Shown: one piece after another, positions 1 to 8,992 of the stretch
Position numbering within the stretch: position 1 is the first letter of the stretch
Layout: the number at the start of each line of letters is the position of its first letter
Source of the DNA: Jimgerdemannia flammicorona
Taxonomy: Eukaryota; Mucoromycota; Endogonomycetes; Endogonales; Endogonaceae
Assembly: GCA_003990745.1 (NCBI GenBank)
Contig: RBNI01003866.1
Span: 1-15,055, forward strand
DNA: 15,055 nt
Direction: 5' to 3'
Notes under the pieces: model-generated
Seen by the model: the letters and a program-made list of their open reading frames with translations, nothing else
Databases searched by the model: none
What the model was told of the DNA's origin: nothing
Program-made: the position numbers and the translations under genes

Positions 1-7
1 TTTTTTT
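1..7 (-). repeat. 3' poly(A) end of LINE copy A (poly-T on plus strand)
   Basis: The window opens with seven T residues followed by ATAGTCACTCAGACTTC. The end of copy D at 8881-8925 has the same arrangement, poly-T then ATAATTACTTGGACTTC, so this is the shared 3' terminus of the two LINEs. The tail may extend left of the window. Confidence 0.8.
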
Positions 8-75
8 ATAGTCACTCAGACTTCTCTCTTTATTAAAACACCATCTATCATCTAAATAATACACAATGCCCAACT

Positions 76-3000
76 CTATCCAATCCCCCTAGGGTGGCCC
101 TCCTCTCCCACCCCTACTCGATGAAAGACCACTTTGTCTAACACTATCTCCACCCACCCACCACTCTGTTTGCAGATTCCTTCCATCAGGCAATGATGTT
201 TACTACCCTAGAGACCCCAACCCACCCACCACCCAGTCAGCAGATCCCCCATCAACCTCTCCCACCTTAACAACTTCTCCTGTAAACCCATCTGCTGCCC
301 CTCCTCAAAAACAAAGAGCCAATGTCTAGCCAGCCCTATCCATACTGCTAAAGCCCACTCTATAGTGAGCCAACTATTGCCCACACCACCCACTGACCAA
401 GATTTCAAATTCTCCCAGCGATCTCTCTCTCCATCTGGTCTCCTCTCCACATCTAGCCAATTTCCACTGCTATCCAAAAGTTCCCCAGAACCTCACACTC
501 TTCCAGCCAATGTTCAGATATCTACACAAATCCCCTAACTTACCCTACATTATAACACTCCTCACAATCTAAATGGTCACCCTCCACAAGATGTCCAGCA
601 TGGAAATTCAACATGACATTCCTCCTCAGCATCCATCACTATACCATCCAGAACTTAGGAGGAAGCCACCACTGCACCTCAGCACTCTATGACCAGACTC
701 CTGCCCAGTCTCACTCCTCACCAATCCCCACAGCCTGCCAACTACTTGGCCAAAGATCCTGGCCAAGACTCCACTGACACTCCACTCTATCACCAATATC
801 AAACTCAGCAAGCAGAACATCCCCCAGAAGGAGTCTGTCACATTGCTACATAGCTGGACCCCACAGCACCTCCCCCTCATTACCATGCCAGTGCAGTCCT
901 ATCTGGTGTGCTCCATCCACTACCCCCCACCAGAAGCCCTTATACCATAGCTGTTGGCTTCCAGTCAGGCTCACCAGAGAGAGCAAATCTCCTGAGGACC
1001 CCCATAGAGAGAACCTCATCTCCCACACCTTCTGCAGCAGTGGCACCCAACCTCCTTCCTGCAGTTCAATAGCCCTTTTCAACCACCAAGCTTGTAAGCA
1101 GTGCAGCTGCTTAGGGAAATCCACAAGGCCTAGTCCTCCCCTAACCACCAGTGTTGCAAGAGTATCCCAACTGATCTGGGACCTCTTCTCTGCCCAAATC
1201 CAATCTCTAGCCAGTTTCATCAGTCTCTTCACCATTCAAGCCAGGAAGTCTAAGTGATAGGCCACATACCATAGCTTGGGGAACTAGTAAACATTCAGAA
1301 TCAACACCTGCCCTACCAGAGAGATATGGCAACCCCCCCAACCTCTAAGAGCCTCTCCCCAAATGGCTACTCTCCTCTCCCACCACACTTATGGCAAGAC
1401 AGATCTATATATAGAGAGGAAGATGTCCAAATACCACACCACCTCTCCAGTGGGGACAATTGTTTCAATGATGTCCCCTCCCACCAGCCCATTCCCTAGC
1501 ACTATTGTCTCACACTTATGCCAGTTGAGTTTTGCCCCAGAGTGTGCCTCATACCATTCCACTGTTGTCTTGAGTACCACAACGTCTACTACTGATTCAA
1601 GTCCAACCACTATGTCATCTGCAAAAGCCCCCACCTTCCACATCATACCATATATAGAAAGCCCTGCTACCCTCTGATGTATCCTATCCATCAATGGTTC
1701 CAATGAAAGGGCATAAAGGATAGAAGACAGTAGGTCTCTCTGAGGAACTCCTCTTCTCAAGGGAAATGCCAAACCCCTGTGACTATTACACAACAGCACT
1801 GCCCTACTGCCCTCCAACAAATTTAGTATAGAAGCCTGAAACCTTGGGGGAACATCAATTCTATCCAGCACCTTGCCTAGCCATACCCACTGTACATGGT
1901 CATAGGCCTTCTCCTGGTCCAAAAAGACTAGTCTACCATCCAGTCTGCAAGCCCGGGTCCCCTCAATGATGCCGTGCACCCAGGTAGTCCCATTCCTGAT
2001 AAGTCTGCTCCCTACAAAGCCTCACTGCTCCTCACCCAGAACCTGTTGGGTAATCTTCTGTAGCCTTGCAACAATCACCTTAGTCACTACCTTCCTGTCT
2101 ATATCCAGAAGTATGATCGGTCTCCAGTTCTTCCAGTCCTCCCTCCTCCCCTTATCTTTATACAATAAGGCCACCAGCCCCAAGTCCTGCTCACCAACCC
2201 ACTTGTCATTAAGAAGAACATAGTCATAGAGGGCAGCCATCTCTCCTAGCACTCCAGAAACCTTCACCATCTTCTTCCAGAAGTCCCAAGGTAACCCATC
2301 CTCTTCTGGTGCTATTCTCAGCTTAGTTGCTATAAGGACTCTGGATCTCCTCCTCTTGGACTGGCAAGATCAAATCACCTAGTCCTTCTACTTGCAGTGG
2401 CACCCACTCCTCCAGTGTGTCTTCAATTGCCTCTTCCTCAGCCCCCCCTTTCTCCTCACTCCACAGACCTCACCATTTTTCCTTCAGTATTCCCAAGATC
2501 TGTTGCGTGCCATGCACTATATCTCTCTCAGCATCCAAGACCCTATTCCATCAGTGGCACACTCTCTTAGCTTAGAGAAGTCTCAACAGATATCTAGTGG
2601 GCCGCTCTCTCTCCTCAAGCCCCTGCCATTATAGTCTGGCAGCCATTCCTTTCATACAAATCTCCTCCTCTGCTTGCAATATTTGTTGCAGCTCCATCAC
2701 CTCCAATTTCCCCCTGCTCCAACCTCTAATCTTCCACCCCTTCAGAATAAAGCAACTCAACCCACTCCATCTACAATCTAATCAGCCTATTAGAAGCATA
2801 CCGTACTCGCTTCCTTCTCTGTCTCCCAGCCTCCCTACTAGCTCCTCTCCAATAAACCCTCGCAGCCTCCTTCAACCTCATCCACTGGACCTCCACAGAT
2901 GATCTCTCATATATCTAGGTAGTGATCTTCACTTAGACATCCTCCACCCATAGGTCCCACAACTCCTTTTTGGCCAATAGAGAGGAGCTAAGGTGCCAAT

Positions 3001-3733
3001 ATCCAGGTCCATCTCCACTTCCCCCAAACTGTCCCTGCCCCAATAGCCCCCAGTGATCAGACCAAGAGCACCACTCTACCTCCAGAGTCCTCCAAACATC
3101 AGCACCCCAATACTTGGTCATCAGAATCCAGTCAATCCTTATATCCAGTCCATTTACCCAGTATATATAGACCCTCCTTTCACCCTACCATATTCTGCCT
3201 ATATCTCCTAAGGAGCTAAGATTCTCCACCTCCTCCCACTTATCTAGTCTACTACTTCTCCTCTCTACACTCTTTCCTCCATTAGTTCTATCCAGCTGAG
3301 GATCCCACACCATATTAAAGTTACCTCCCAGAACATTGACACCTTCTTCCAAGAAAACACCCTCCTCTAACAGATCCCTAATCTACTCAATCTGCTCACC
3401 CCTAACTGCAGGGCAGTAGCAGGAGTCAACCCTCACCAATTCCCACCCAGGTTGGTACTATTCTCTCCAGACCAAATGGTCCCGCCAGCTCTGAATTCCA
3501 CCCAAGTCTCCTCTACTCTTCCTTATCAGAATTGCCACTTTGCCATTCCAAGCAGTAGCCCCTCTCCATTCTCTAGTCTACTCCACTTGATCTTCCTCAT
3601 CCTCATACTGTACATCCTGCAGTAAAAAGAGATCAGCCTCCAATCTCTTAAGCCAAGTAAAAATGTTCCTATACTGCCCAGATCCCCTTAACCCATTCAC
3701 ATTCAAAGAGAAAATATTGGTTATACTGTTTAT
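76..3733 (-). pseudogene. LINE ORF2 of copy A: AP-endonuclease, reverse transcriptase, zinc finger (broken)
   Basis: ORF2 proteins nick target DNA and copy the LINE RNA at the nick (target-primed reverse transcription). The endonuclease lies at about 2960-3733 and shows SLNVNGL, LLQDV, GGNFNMV and SDHWGL. Asp replaces the usual Glu in the second motif, and Asn replaces the Asp of GDFN in the third. The reverse transcriptase lies at about 1389-2345, with a PxxDGLP-type motif, FLDQEKAYD, GVPQRDLLSS and the catalytic AFADD at 1614-1628. A GGLGLVDF connection motif follows near 1100, then a Cys-x2-Cys...His-x4-Cys zinc finger at about 480-605. The terminal stop (76-78) follows Gly-Ile-Gly, as in copy D. 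The presumed start at 3731-3733 is ATA where copy C has ATG. At least four stops interrupt the endonuclease. The frame changes near 2344 (about 2 nt lost relative to copy C) and again near 480, with another likely shift near the G-rich run at 2440. Confidence 0.88.
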
Positions 3734-3764
3734 AAGAAATAATGTTATATCTTGTGCATATCCT

Positions 3765-5741
3765 CTACAAATTCACATTCAACTCCTCCTGTACCAAGTC
3801 CAAGTCACATTCTGCTGCTAGTTCTTTCTTCTCAGCTTTCTGTGCCTCCAACCCTCCCAGAAGTTCAGCCATTGCCCCCTCAAAGTCCTCATGATACTCC
3901 AGACAGGCCTCCTGCCAGAGCTGCAAACCATGATGCTCTGCCCAACAGTAGGTAGCCCACTCACCAGCAACAACTGCTAGCTCCTCCTCTCTCACCTTAT
4001 CAACCTCATATCTCTCCTCCTCAATGAAAATCGCCAGAATCTCCACCTTCAGTGCCTCCACCACCCCATCACCATGCAGAATCTATGTCCAATGCTCCTC
4101 AGGCATCACACGTAGGTCCACCTTTCCCAACTCTTCAACCATGAGGTTATCTATCACCTTACTCATCTACAGTAGGTTCCCCACCTCCTTCCCTCCCAGA
4201 GTCTCTGGCCACCCTGTATCCAACATTGTGATATCAGCTTCTACACTGGTAGCCTCATCCCACTCCTTCTCAGGGACATCCACCAGCTCATCCTTGCTAA
4301 CCACTACCACCTGGCCCCCTTTTGTCACATCAGGGACCCCAAAGTATACTTGCTGGGCCCCCTGCATCAGCACATCCACTGTTATCCCTCTTTTCACAGC
4401 CAGGCCCCTCCTTATAAGAGGGGGGGGGGTGGCATCCAATTCCTGCTCCCAGAACTTGAACATGCCATCTGCATAGAGGTCCTTGCTCAGTACCCTCCCA
4501 GCTCCTTTCTTGCTTGCCCCCACCTCCCCTTCTCCTTTACTAGCCCAGATACTAGCTTTGACACCCCCAGATATCTCAGCCCCATCTGTCTTCTTCTTTA
4601 CCTCTCCTTTCATACTTGCCAATAGTTCCCTCTGCCTCCTGCACCCCTGTGCCCACTCCCACTGTCTCTTGTCAGTGTGAATATGCTTCCCATCCACAAT
4701 CTCTAGATGTGTTGACTCCTCAAACACTCTCCAGGCCTTTGCCCTCCTCTCAACTATACCACTCAACTCCTCCAGAGCCTCCAACAAGTCCTCCTCCTCC
4801 TCTTCACTCTCTTTCACCCTTACAGACAAAAGCCCCCCACATTAGCACTGAGGGCCAGTCACTTGTCTTCCCTGTAGCCTCCTTCTCTGCCAGCTGAATC
4901 CTGACATTGACATCACTTTCTATATCTGTAAGCCAATATCTACCACATCACTATACTCTGCCATCACCTCCTCCACTCTCCTCCTAGTCTCCTCCTTTAT
5001 TACCATCAGTACCCCCCTCACCAGAAGCTGCACCTATCTCAAGCACCACATCATAGAGACTACTACTTCCCCAACCACTACTCCAGTCTTCAGGGCCTTG
5101 TCCAGTGGGCCTGCCTCCTCAAAGCCTACCTCAACCCCCTCCAGACCCTTCAGGAACTTCACTGAGGCTGCCCCAGCCACCTGCTTTGAAATAAGCCCCA
5201 GGACTATCCTCACCATCACCACCAAGCCCCAAAAGCACAAGATAGCTACAAACTCTGAGATTGACTTCTTGAGCAATAGGGCCACCACTAGCTCTGTTAT
5301 ACTATCTACCAGGTCTCCCTTTCACATTGGGAACCTCTGCCCTACCTGGCCATCAGCTGTCATATCTCTTTTTTTTTTCTGATCCCCCATCACACTCCTA
5401 TCAACAGTCACACCCCCAGCTACTGCCCCTCCAGCCCCTATGCTCACCTCTCCCCCCTGAGGGCCACTCTCCCTCCTGATGCTAGCCTTGCCCTTCCTAT
5501 CAGAAGTTCCAGCCCTGGTTCCAGCAGGCCATCCACTTACCTTCACCTTGTTAGCAAAGCTGGAGGGACCAGGCCTTCCCCCAGATCCACCAGACACCAG
5601 TCCTCCTCCAGAGCCTTCACCACCCTTCAACCCTCCAAAAGCCCCCATCCCCAATCCATAACCTCTCCCCACATGCTGCCAGCTGAAAGCCCCAGGTCCA
5701 CCTGATCCAGCATACCCATCAGAACTCTTGCTCAATGATAT
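3765..5741 (-). pseudogene. LINE ORF1 of copy A (about 658 codons, several in-frame stops)
   Basis: One reading frame runs from 5741 to the stop at 3765-3767. LINE ORF1 proteins usually bind element RNA and act as nucleic-acid chaperones, but I see no RRM, CCHC knuckle or other domain I can name. Visible features are a Gly/Ser-rich N terminus (about 5540-5735) with FSWQHVG, a conserved hydrophobic block starting LLKKSISEF (about 5040-5290), a Glu-rich stretch (EEEEED) near 4800, a Pro-rich TPPPLIRRG motif near 4420, and a Glu-rich C terminus. Copies C and F align along it. Stops in frame include 5322, 5034 and 4167, with about three more. The first codon by alignment with C is ATA at 5739-5741, one transition away from ATG. 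ORF2 follows after 31 nt. Confidence 0.78.
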
Positions 5742-5820
5742 TTTTATAATACCTTTTCTCCGAGGTGTGTTGAAAACTGTTGCTTGAAGTTTGTGTAATG
5801 TGAATTGTATGGATGGATTG
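5742..5820 (-). other. 5' leader of LINE copy A
   Basis: On the minus strand this stretch contains TTACACAAACTTCAAGCAAC and then an AT-rich run leading into ORF1. The leader of copy C has TTATACAAACTTCAGACAAT at the corresponding place, so the two leaders are homologous and about 80-90 nt long. Non-LTR elements commonly carry an internal promoter here, but I see no specific promoter motif. Confidence 0.6.
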
Positions 5821-6345
5821 TAGCCTTCTTCTCTACCAGTCTAAAATGAATATCTACATTTCTATTCTAAAAGAGGTTCCCTCCCAGACCTGAAACCTGA
5901 TATCTACTATCTTACTCAACTATAACTTCCTCAATCCTCCTCCTCATCTCAACTGCCATCACTATAGGCACTCCTTTCACCAAAAGCTAAACCACTCTCA
6001 GGTTCCATCTCAAATAGCATGCTATAGGAACCATCATCTCCCCTATAGTTAGCTCTGTCTTCATTACCTCCTTTAAAGAAGCAGTCTCCTCAAAGCCCAC
6101 CTCTACTCCTTCAAGTCCCTTTAAGAACTTCACTGAGGCCACTCTAGCTATCTGCTTTGAAATTAGCCCAAGAATCATCCTTATTATCACCACTAAGCCC
6201 CAGAAGTACAATATAACTGCAAACTCTGAGATAGACTTCTTGAGTAATGGAGCTACCACTAGGCCCATTACACCATCAGCCAGGTCCCCTTGTCTCTATC
6301 AGTCTCTCTATATAGCACCACCATTAGCAGTCATATCTCTTAGAG
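5821..6345 (-). pseudogene. Remnant of LINE ORF1, copy F
   Basis: The minus strand encodes a segment homologous to 4877-5361 of copy A and to the same region of copy C, including LLKKSISEFAV, GLISKQI and FLKGLEGVEVGFEE. Wording such as VAPLLKKSISEFAV is closer to C than to A. It starts and stops inside ORF1: homology ends sharply at 5821 next to the leader of A, and at 6345 next to the leader of C. It has no poly(A) tail of its own here. The likeliest reading is a piece of an older LINE into which both A and C inserted; the rest should lie outside the window on both sides. Several in-frame stops are present near 6290-6315, and I counted no CpG. Confidence 0.75.
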
Positions 6346-6435
6346 TATCTCCGCACCTTTCTTCAGTAATATTTGGATTATACAAACTTCAGACAATACT
6401 TTCTACAACATTTTTAGTAAAAAGATTCTAACAAT
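6346..6435 (+). other. 5' leader of LINE copy C
   Basis: About 90 nt separate the end of remnant F from the ORF1 start codon. The section TTATACAAACTTCAG matches the leader of copy A, which supports placing the element's 5' end near 6346. The exact first base is uncertain by a few tens of bases. Confidence 0.55.
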
Positions 6436-8447
6436 ATGGTAAGCAAAGAGCATTCTGGAGAGTATATAGGGCAGGGCAGCCCCAGCACCTTCAACTGGCA
6501 GCATGTGGGGTGGGGTCAAAGTATAGGCTTGGGAATACTAAGTACTGCTCTGAGGGGACCAGGGGCTGGTGGGGATGGAAGAGGTGGAAAGAGGTAATAG
6601 GGAAGTAGATAGCTGATCTTTGCTGACAAGGTCAAGATGAGAGCTCAGACAAAGGAACTAGAGGGGTGACTGGAGCTGGAGAAGGGAAAAGTATCTGCTG
6701 GAGAGAAGGGGGGAGCTCTTCTGGAGGGCCAAGGTAGGGGGGCTGGTGGTATAGTAGCTAGAGAGAGGACTACTAATAGGGGTATGACAGATAATCTAAA
6801 AAAAAATCTAGATGAGACTGCTGATGGTAGACTGAATTGTGGAATAGATATGAGGCCCAGCAATCTGATAAATAGTGTAATGGGTCTGGCAGTGGCTCCA
6901 TTACTTAAGAAGTCAATCTCAGAGTTTGCAGTCACTCTGTATTTCTGAGGCTTAGCAGTGATGGCAAAAATGGTCTTAAGGCTGATCACTCAGCAGATGG
7001 ATGGTGCAGCATCTATGAATTTCTTGAGGAGTTTAGAAAAGATAGAGATGAGCTTTGAGGAAGCAGGGCCATTGGAGACTGTACTAAAGGTGAGGCTGAC
7101 TACTGGAGAGATATGTGTTCTGATAGCACAATGCTTGAGGTGAGACCCCAAAGTAGTGCAACTTCTGGTAAAAGGAGTACCTATGATAATAACTATGAAG
7201 ATAAGGAGGAGAGTGAAGGAGGTTATGGCTGAGTATAGTGAGGTAGTCAATGTTGGATTTTGGATCTGGAAAGGGACCCCATTCAGGACTGGAGATATTG
7301 ATATCTGACTTTGGCTGACTGGGAGGGAGGCTATTGAGAAGACTTATAATTGGCAGATAGTGATAATATGGGGGGCCTTTATATGTAAGGTGATGAAGGT
7401 AAAAGGGAGTGAGGAGGAGGAGGAGGAGGAGAACTTGTTGGAGGTACTGAAGGAGCTGAGTAGTATAGTAAAGAGGAGGACAAAGGTTTGGTGGAGTCAA
7501 CTTATTTGGAGATTATAGATGGGAGGCACATCTATATTAATAAGGGATTGTGGGAGAGGTCCCAAGAATGCAAGAGACAGAGGAAGTTGCTGGTAAATCT
7601 GGAGGAAAAGATGAAGAGGGTTGCTGGTGGTATTGAGGATACCAGAGGAGCCAAAGCGAGTATCTGGGCTAGCAGAAGTAGAGGGAATGTGGAGGTGGGT
7701 CCAGAGGAGGCCAGGAAGGCACCAAGTAAGGATCTATATGAAGATGGTATATTTGAAGTCTGGGAGAATACTCCTCCTTCTCTTATCAGGTGGGGTCCAG
7801 CTATAAAAAGATGGGTGGCAGAGGATATACTAATATGCAGTATCCAGTGAGTGTACTTTGGAGTTCCTGAGATGGCAAAAGGGGGGCAGGTGGTGGCAGT
7901 TGATAAGAATGAACTGGTGGATGTTCCAGAGGAGAAGTGAGATGAAACTGTGAGTGCTAGAGTAGATACCTCAATACTGGGAGAAGGGAGGCTGGTGACT
8001 CCAGGTGAGAAGGAGGTGGAAAACCTACAATAGATATACTGGATGATGAACAACTTAGTGGCTGAAGAGTTGAGAGAAGTGGACCTAAGAGTGATGAGTG
8101 ATAATTATTGGGCAAGAGTCCTATATGAAGATAGAGTGATAGAGGCCCTGAAGGTAGACGTGTTTGTGATTTTCTTGGAGGAGAAAGAGTATAAGGTCAA
8201 TAAGACAAGGAAGACAGAACTAGGAGTTACTACTAGTAAGTGGACTGCTCTCTAGTGGGTGGAGCATCATGGATTGCAGCTCTGGCAGGAGACCTGTCTG
8301 GAGTATTATGAGGACTTTGAGGAAAAGGAGAATAGGGAGCTAGCTGAACTTCTGATTGGATTAGAGGCAAAGAGGGTTGAAGAGGAGAAGGTGGCTATGG
8401 AATGCAACTTGGAATTGATACAGAAGGAGATGAATGTAGAGTTATAG
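6436..8447 (+). pseudogene. LINE ORF1 of copy C (frameshifted, with stops)
   Basis: The ATG at 6436 begins a reading frame with FNWQHVGWG near residue 24, matching FSWQHVG in copy A, then a Gly-rich tract. LLKKSISEFAV lies near 6905-6935, a seven-Glu run near 7412-7432, TPPSLIRWG near 7770-7795, and EHHGLQLWQE near 8262-8290. The stop at 8445-8447 sits at the same place as in copy A. Several TAG, TAA and TGA codons interrupt it. The frame changes near 7485, where about 10 nt are missing relative to copy A just before the STYLEIIDG motif. No domain of known function is recognisable. It lies 31 nt upstream of ORF2, the same spacing as in copy A. Confidence 0.78.
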
Positions 8448-8478
8448 AGGATGTATATGAATCTTAATATTATCTCCT

Positions 8479-8880
8479 ATGAATAGTATAATAAATATTT
8501 TTTCTTTGAATGTGAATGGGCTGCAGGATTCAGTTAGACATCAGAATATTTTTACTTAGCTGAAGAGCTTGGAAGCTGACCTCTTTCTTTTGCAGGATGT
8601 TAGATGTGAAGATAACTTGGACAGATTGCAATGGATGATAGAATAGAGAGGTGTGGTAGTTTGGAAGGGTAAGGTTGAGATTCTGGTCCAGAGAGGTAAA
8701 GGGGAGATATGAGATACAAGAAGCTGGAGAGATAGGCTGATATGGGGAGAGTGGATTTGACCAGATTGGGAGCCAGTTATGGTGAGGTCCTGCTACTGCT
8801 CTACTATATGCAGAAAGAGAGTAGATTGAGTGAAAGAACTCCAGAAGAGTGGGGCCCTTATAGAGGCAGGAGTGGACATT
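8479..8880 (+). pseudogene. LINE ORF2 of copy C, N-terminal endonuclease part
   Basis: The ATG at 8479 starts a frame encoding IFSLNVNGL and LEADLFLLQDV, the first two APE-endonuclease motifs, with Asp where the catalytic Glu is expected. Five in-frame stops are at 8557, 8644, 8710, 8758 and 8827. At the first two, copy A has Trp, so TGG has become TAG. The frame runs straight into the insertion of copy D at 8880 and continues at 10999 with LGEDFNMV, which completes the third endonuclease motif. The start is supported by the matching position in copy A, where it reads ATA. Confidence 0.82.
8867..8880. repeat. Target-site duplication, left copy, flanking LINE D
   Basis: The 14 bases CAGGAGTGGACATT precede the poly-T of copy D. 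The same 14 bases with one G-to-A change recur at 10985-10998, exactly where copy C resumes. This is the signature of target-primed insertion of D into C. Confidence 0.92.
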
Positions 8881-8900
8881 TTTTTTTTTTTTTTTTTTTT
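8881..8900 (-). repeat. Poly(A) tail of LINE copy D (20 T on plus strand)
   Basis: Twenty consecutive T residues lie between the left target-site copy and the LINE 3' UTR, which starts ATAATTACTTGGACTTC. The length is well preserved for a copy that is otherwise heavily mutated. Confidence 0.92.
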
Positions 8901-8992
8901 ATAATTACTTGGACTTCAACTTTATTATCACTATTATAATGACAATTAACCATAAACTGCTACTGTAATATAATATATATAGATAGGGCTGT

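Larger units (their letters stand above)
1..5820 (-). mobile_element. LINE (non-LTR retrotransposon) copy A, nearly full length, degenerate
   Basis: Reading the minus strand from high to low coordinates gives a short leader, ORF1, a 31-nt spacer, ORF2 with endonuclease, reverse transcriptase and C-terminal zinc finger, a short 3' UTR and a poly(A) tail. This is the layout of an APE-type two-ORF LINE. The 5' limit near 5820 comes from two comparisons: the leader resembles the leader of copy C (6346-6435), and sequence to the right of 5820 switches to an internal piece of ORF1 from another copy. The 3' limit coincides with the window edge, so the left target-site duplication is not visible. Stops and frameshifts occur in both ORFs, so the copy cannot be autonomous. 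The RT motifs look closer to L1-like elements than to Tad, but the clade is not certain. Confidence 0.9.
6346..8880 (+). mobile_element. LINE copy C, 5' part (leader, ORF1, start of ORF2)
   Basis: This is a plus-strand LINE with its 5' end in the window: leader, ORF1 from 6436, and ORF2 from 8479. ORF2 is cut at 8880 by the insertion of LINE copy D. It is head-to-head with copies A and F. The element resumes at 10985 after the duplicated target site and is cut again at 12004 by the gypsy LTR. Only two CpG dinucleotides were counted in 6421-8880, so the copy is strongly CpG-depleted. Confidence 0.88.

Noticed and set aside
1363..5661. Many open frames on the plus strand (for example 1363-1677, 2392-2902, 4024-4476, 5098-5382)
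   Set aside because: They are antisense shadows of the minus-strand LINE ORFs. They are open because the coding strand is purine-rich and its complement therefore poor in stop triplets, and their Ser/Pro/Thr-rich products match no motif.
5821..6345. Fragment F as a 5' inversion of copy C made by twin priming
   Set aside because: C has its own complete leader and its own copy of the block, so F is an additional copy and not a missing part of C.
7410..7435. GAG repeat as a microsatellite locus
   Set aside because: It encodes the acidic run also present in copy A (EEEEED), so it is a coding feature, though it may have expanded by slippage.
6645..8053. Minus-strand open frames over copy C ORF1 (for example 6645-6989, 7084-7500, 7532-8053)
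   Set aside because: They lie antisense to a segment that aligns with ORF1 of copy A on the plus strand.
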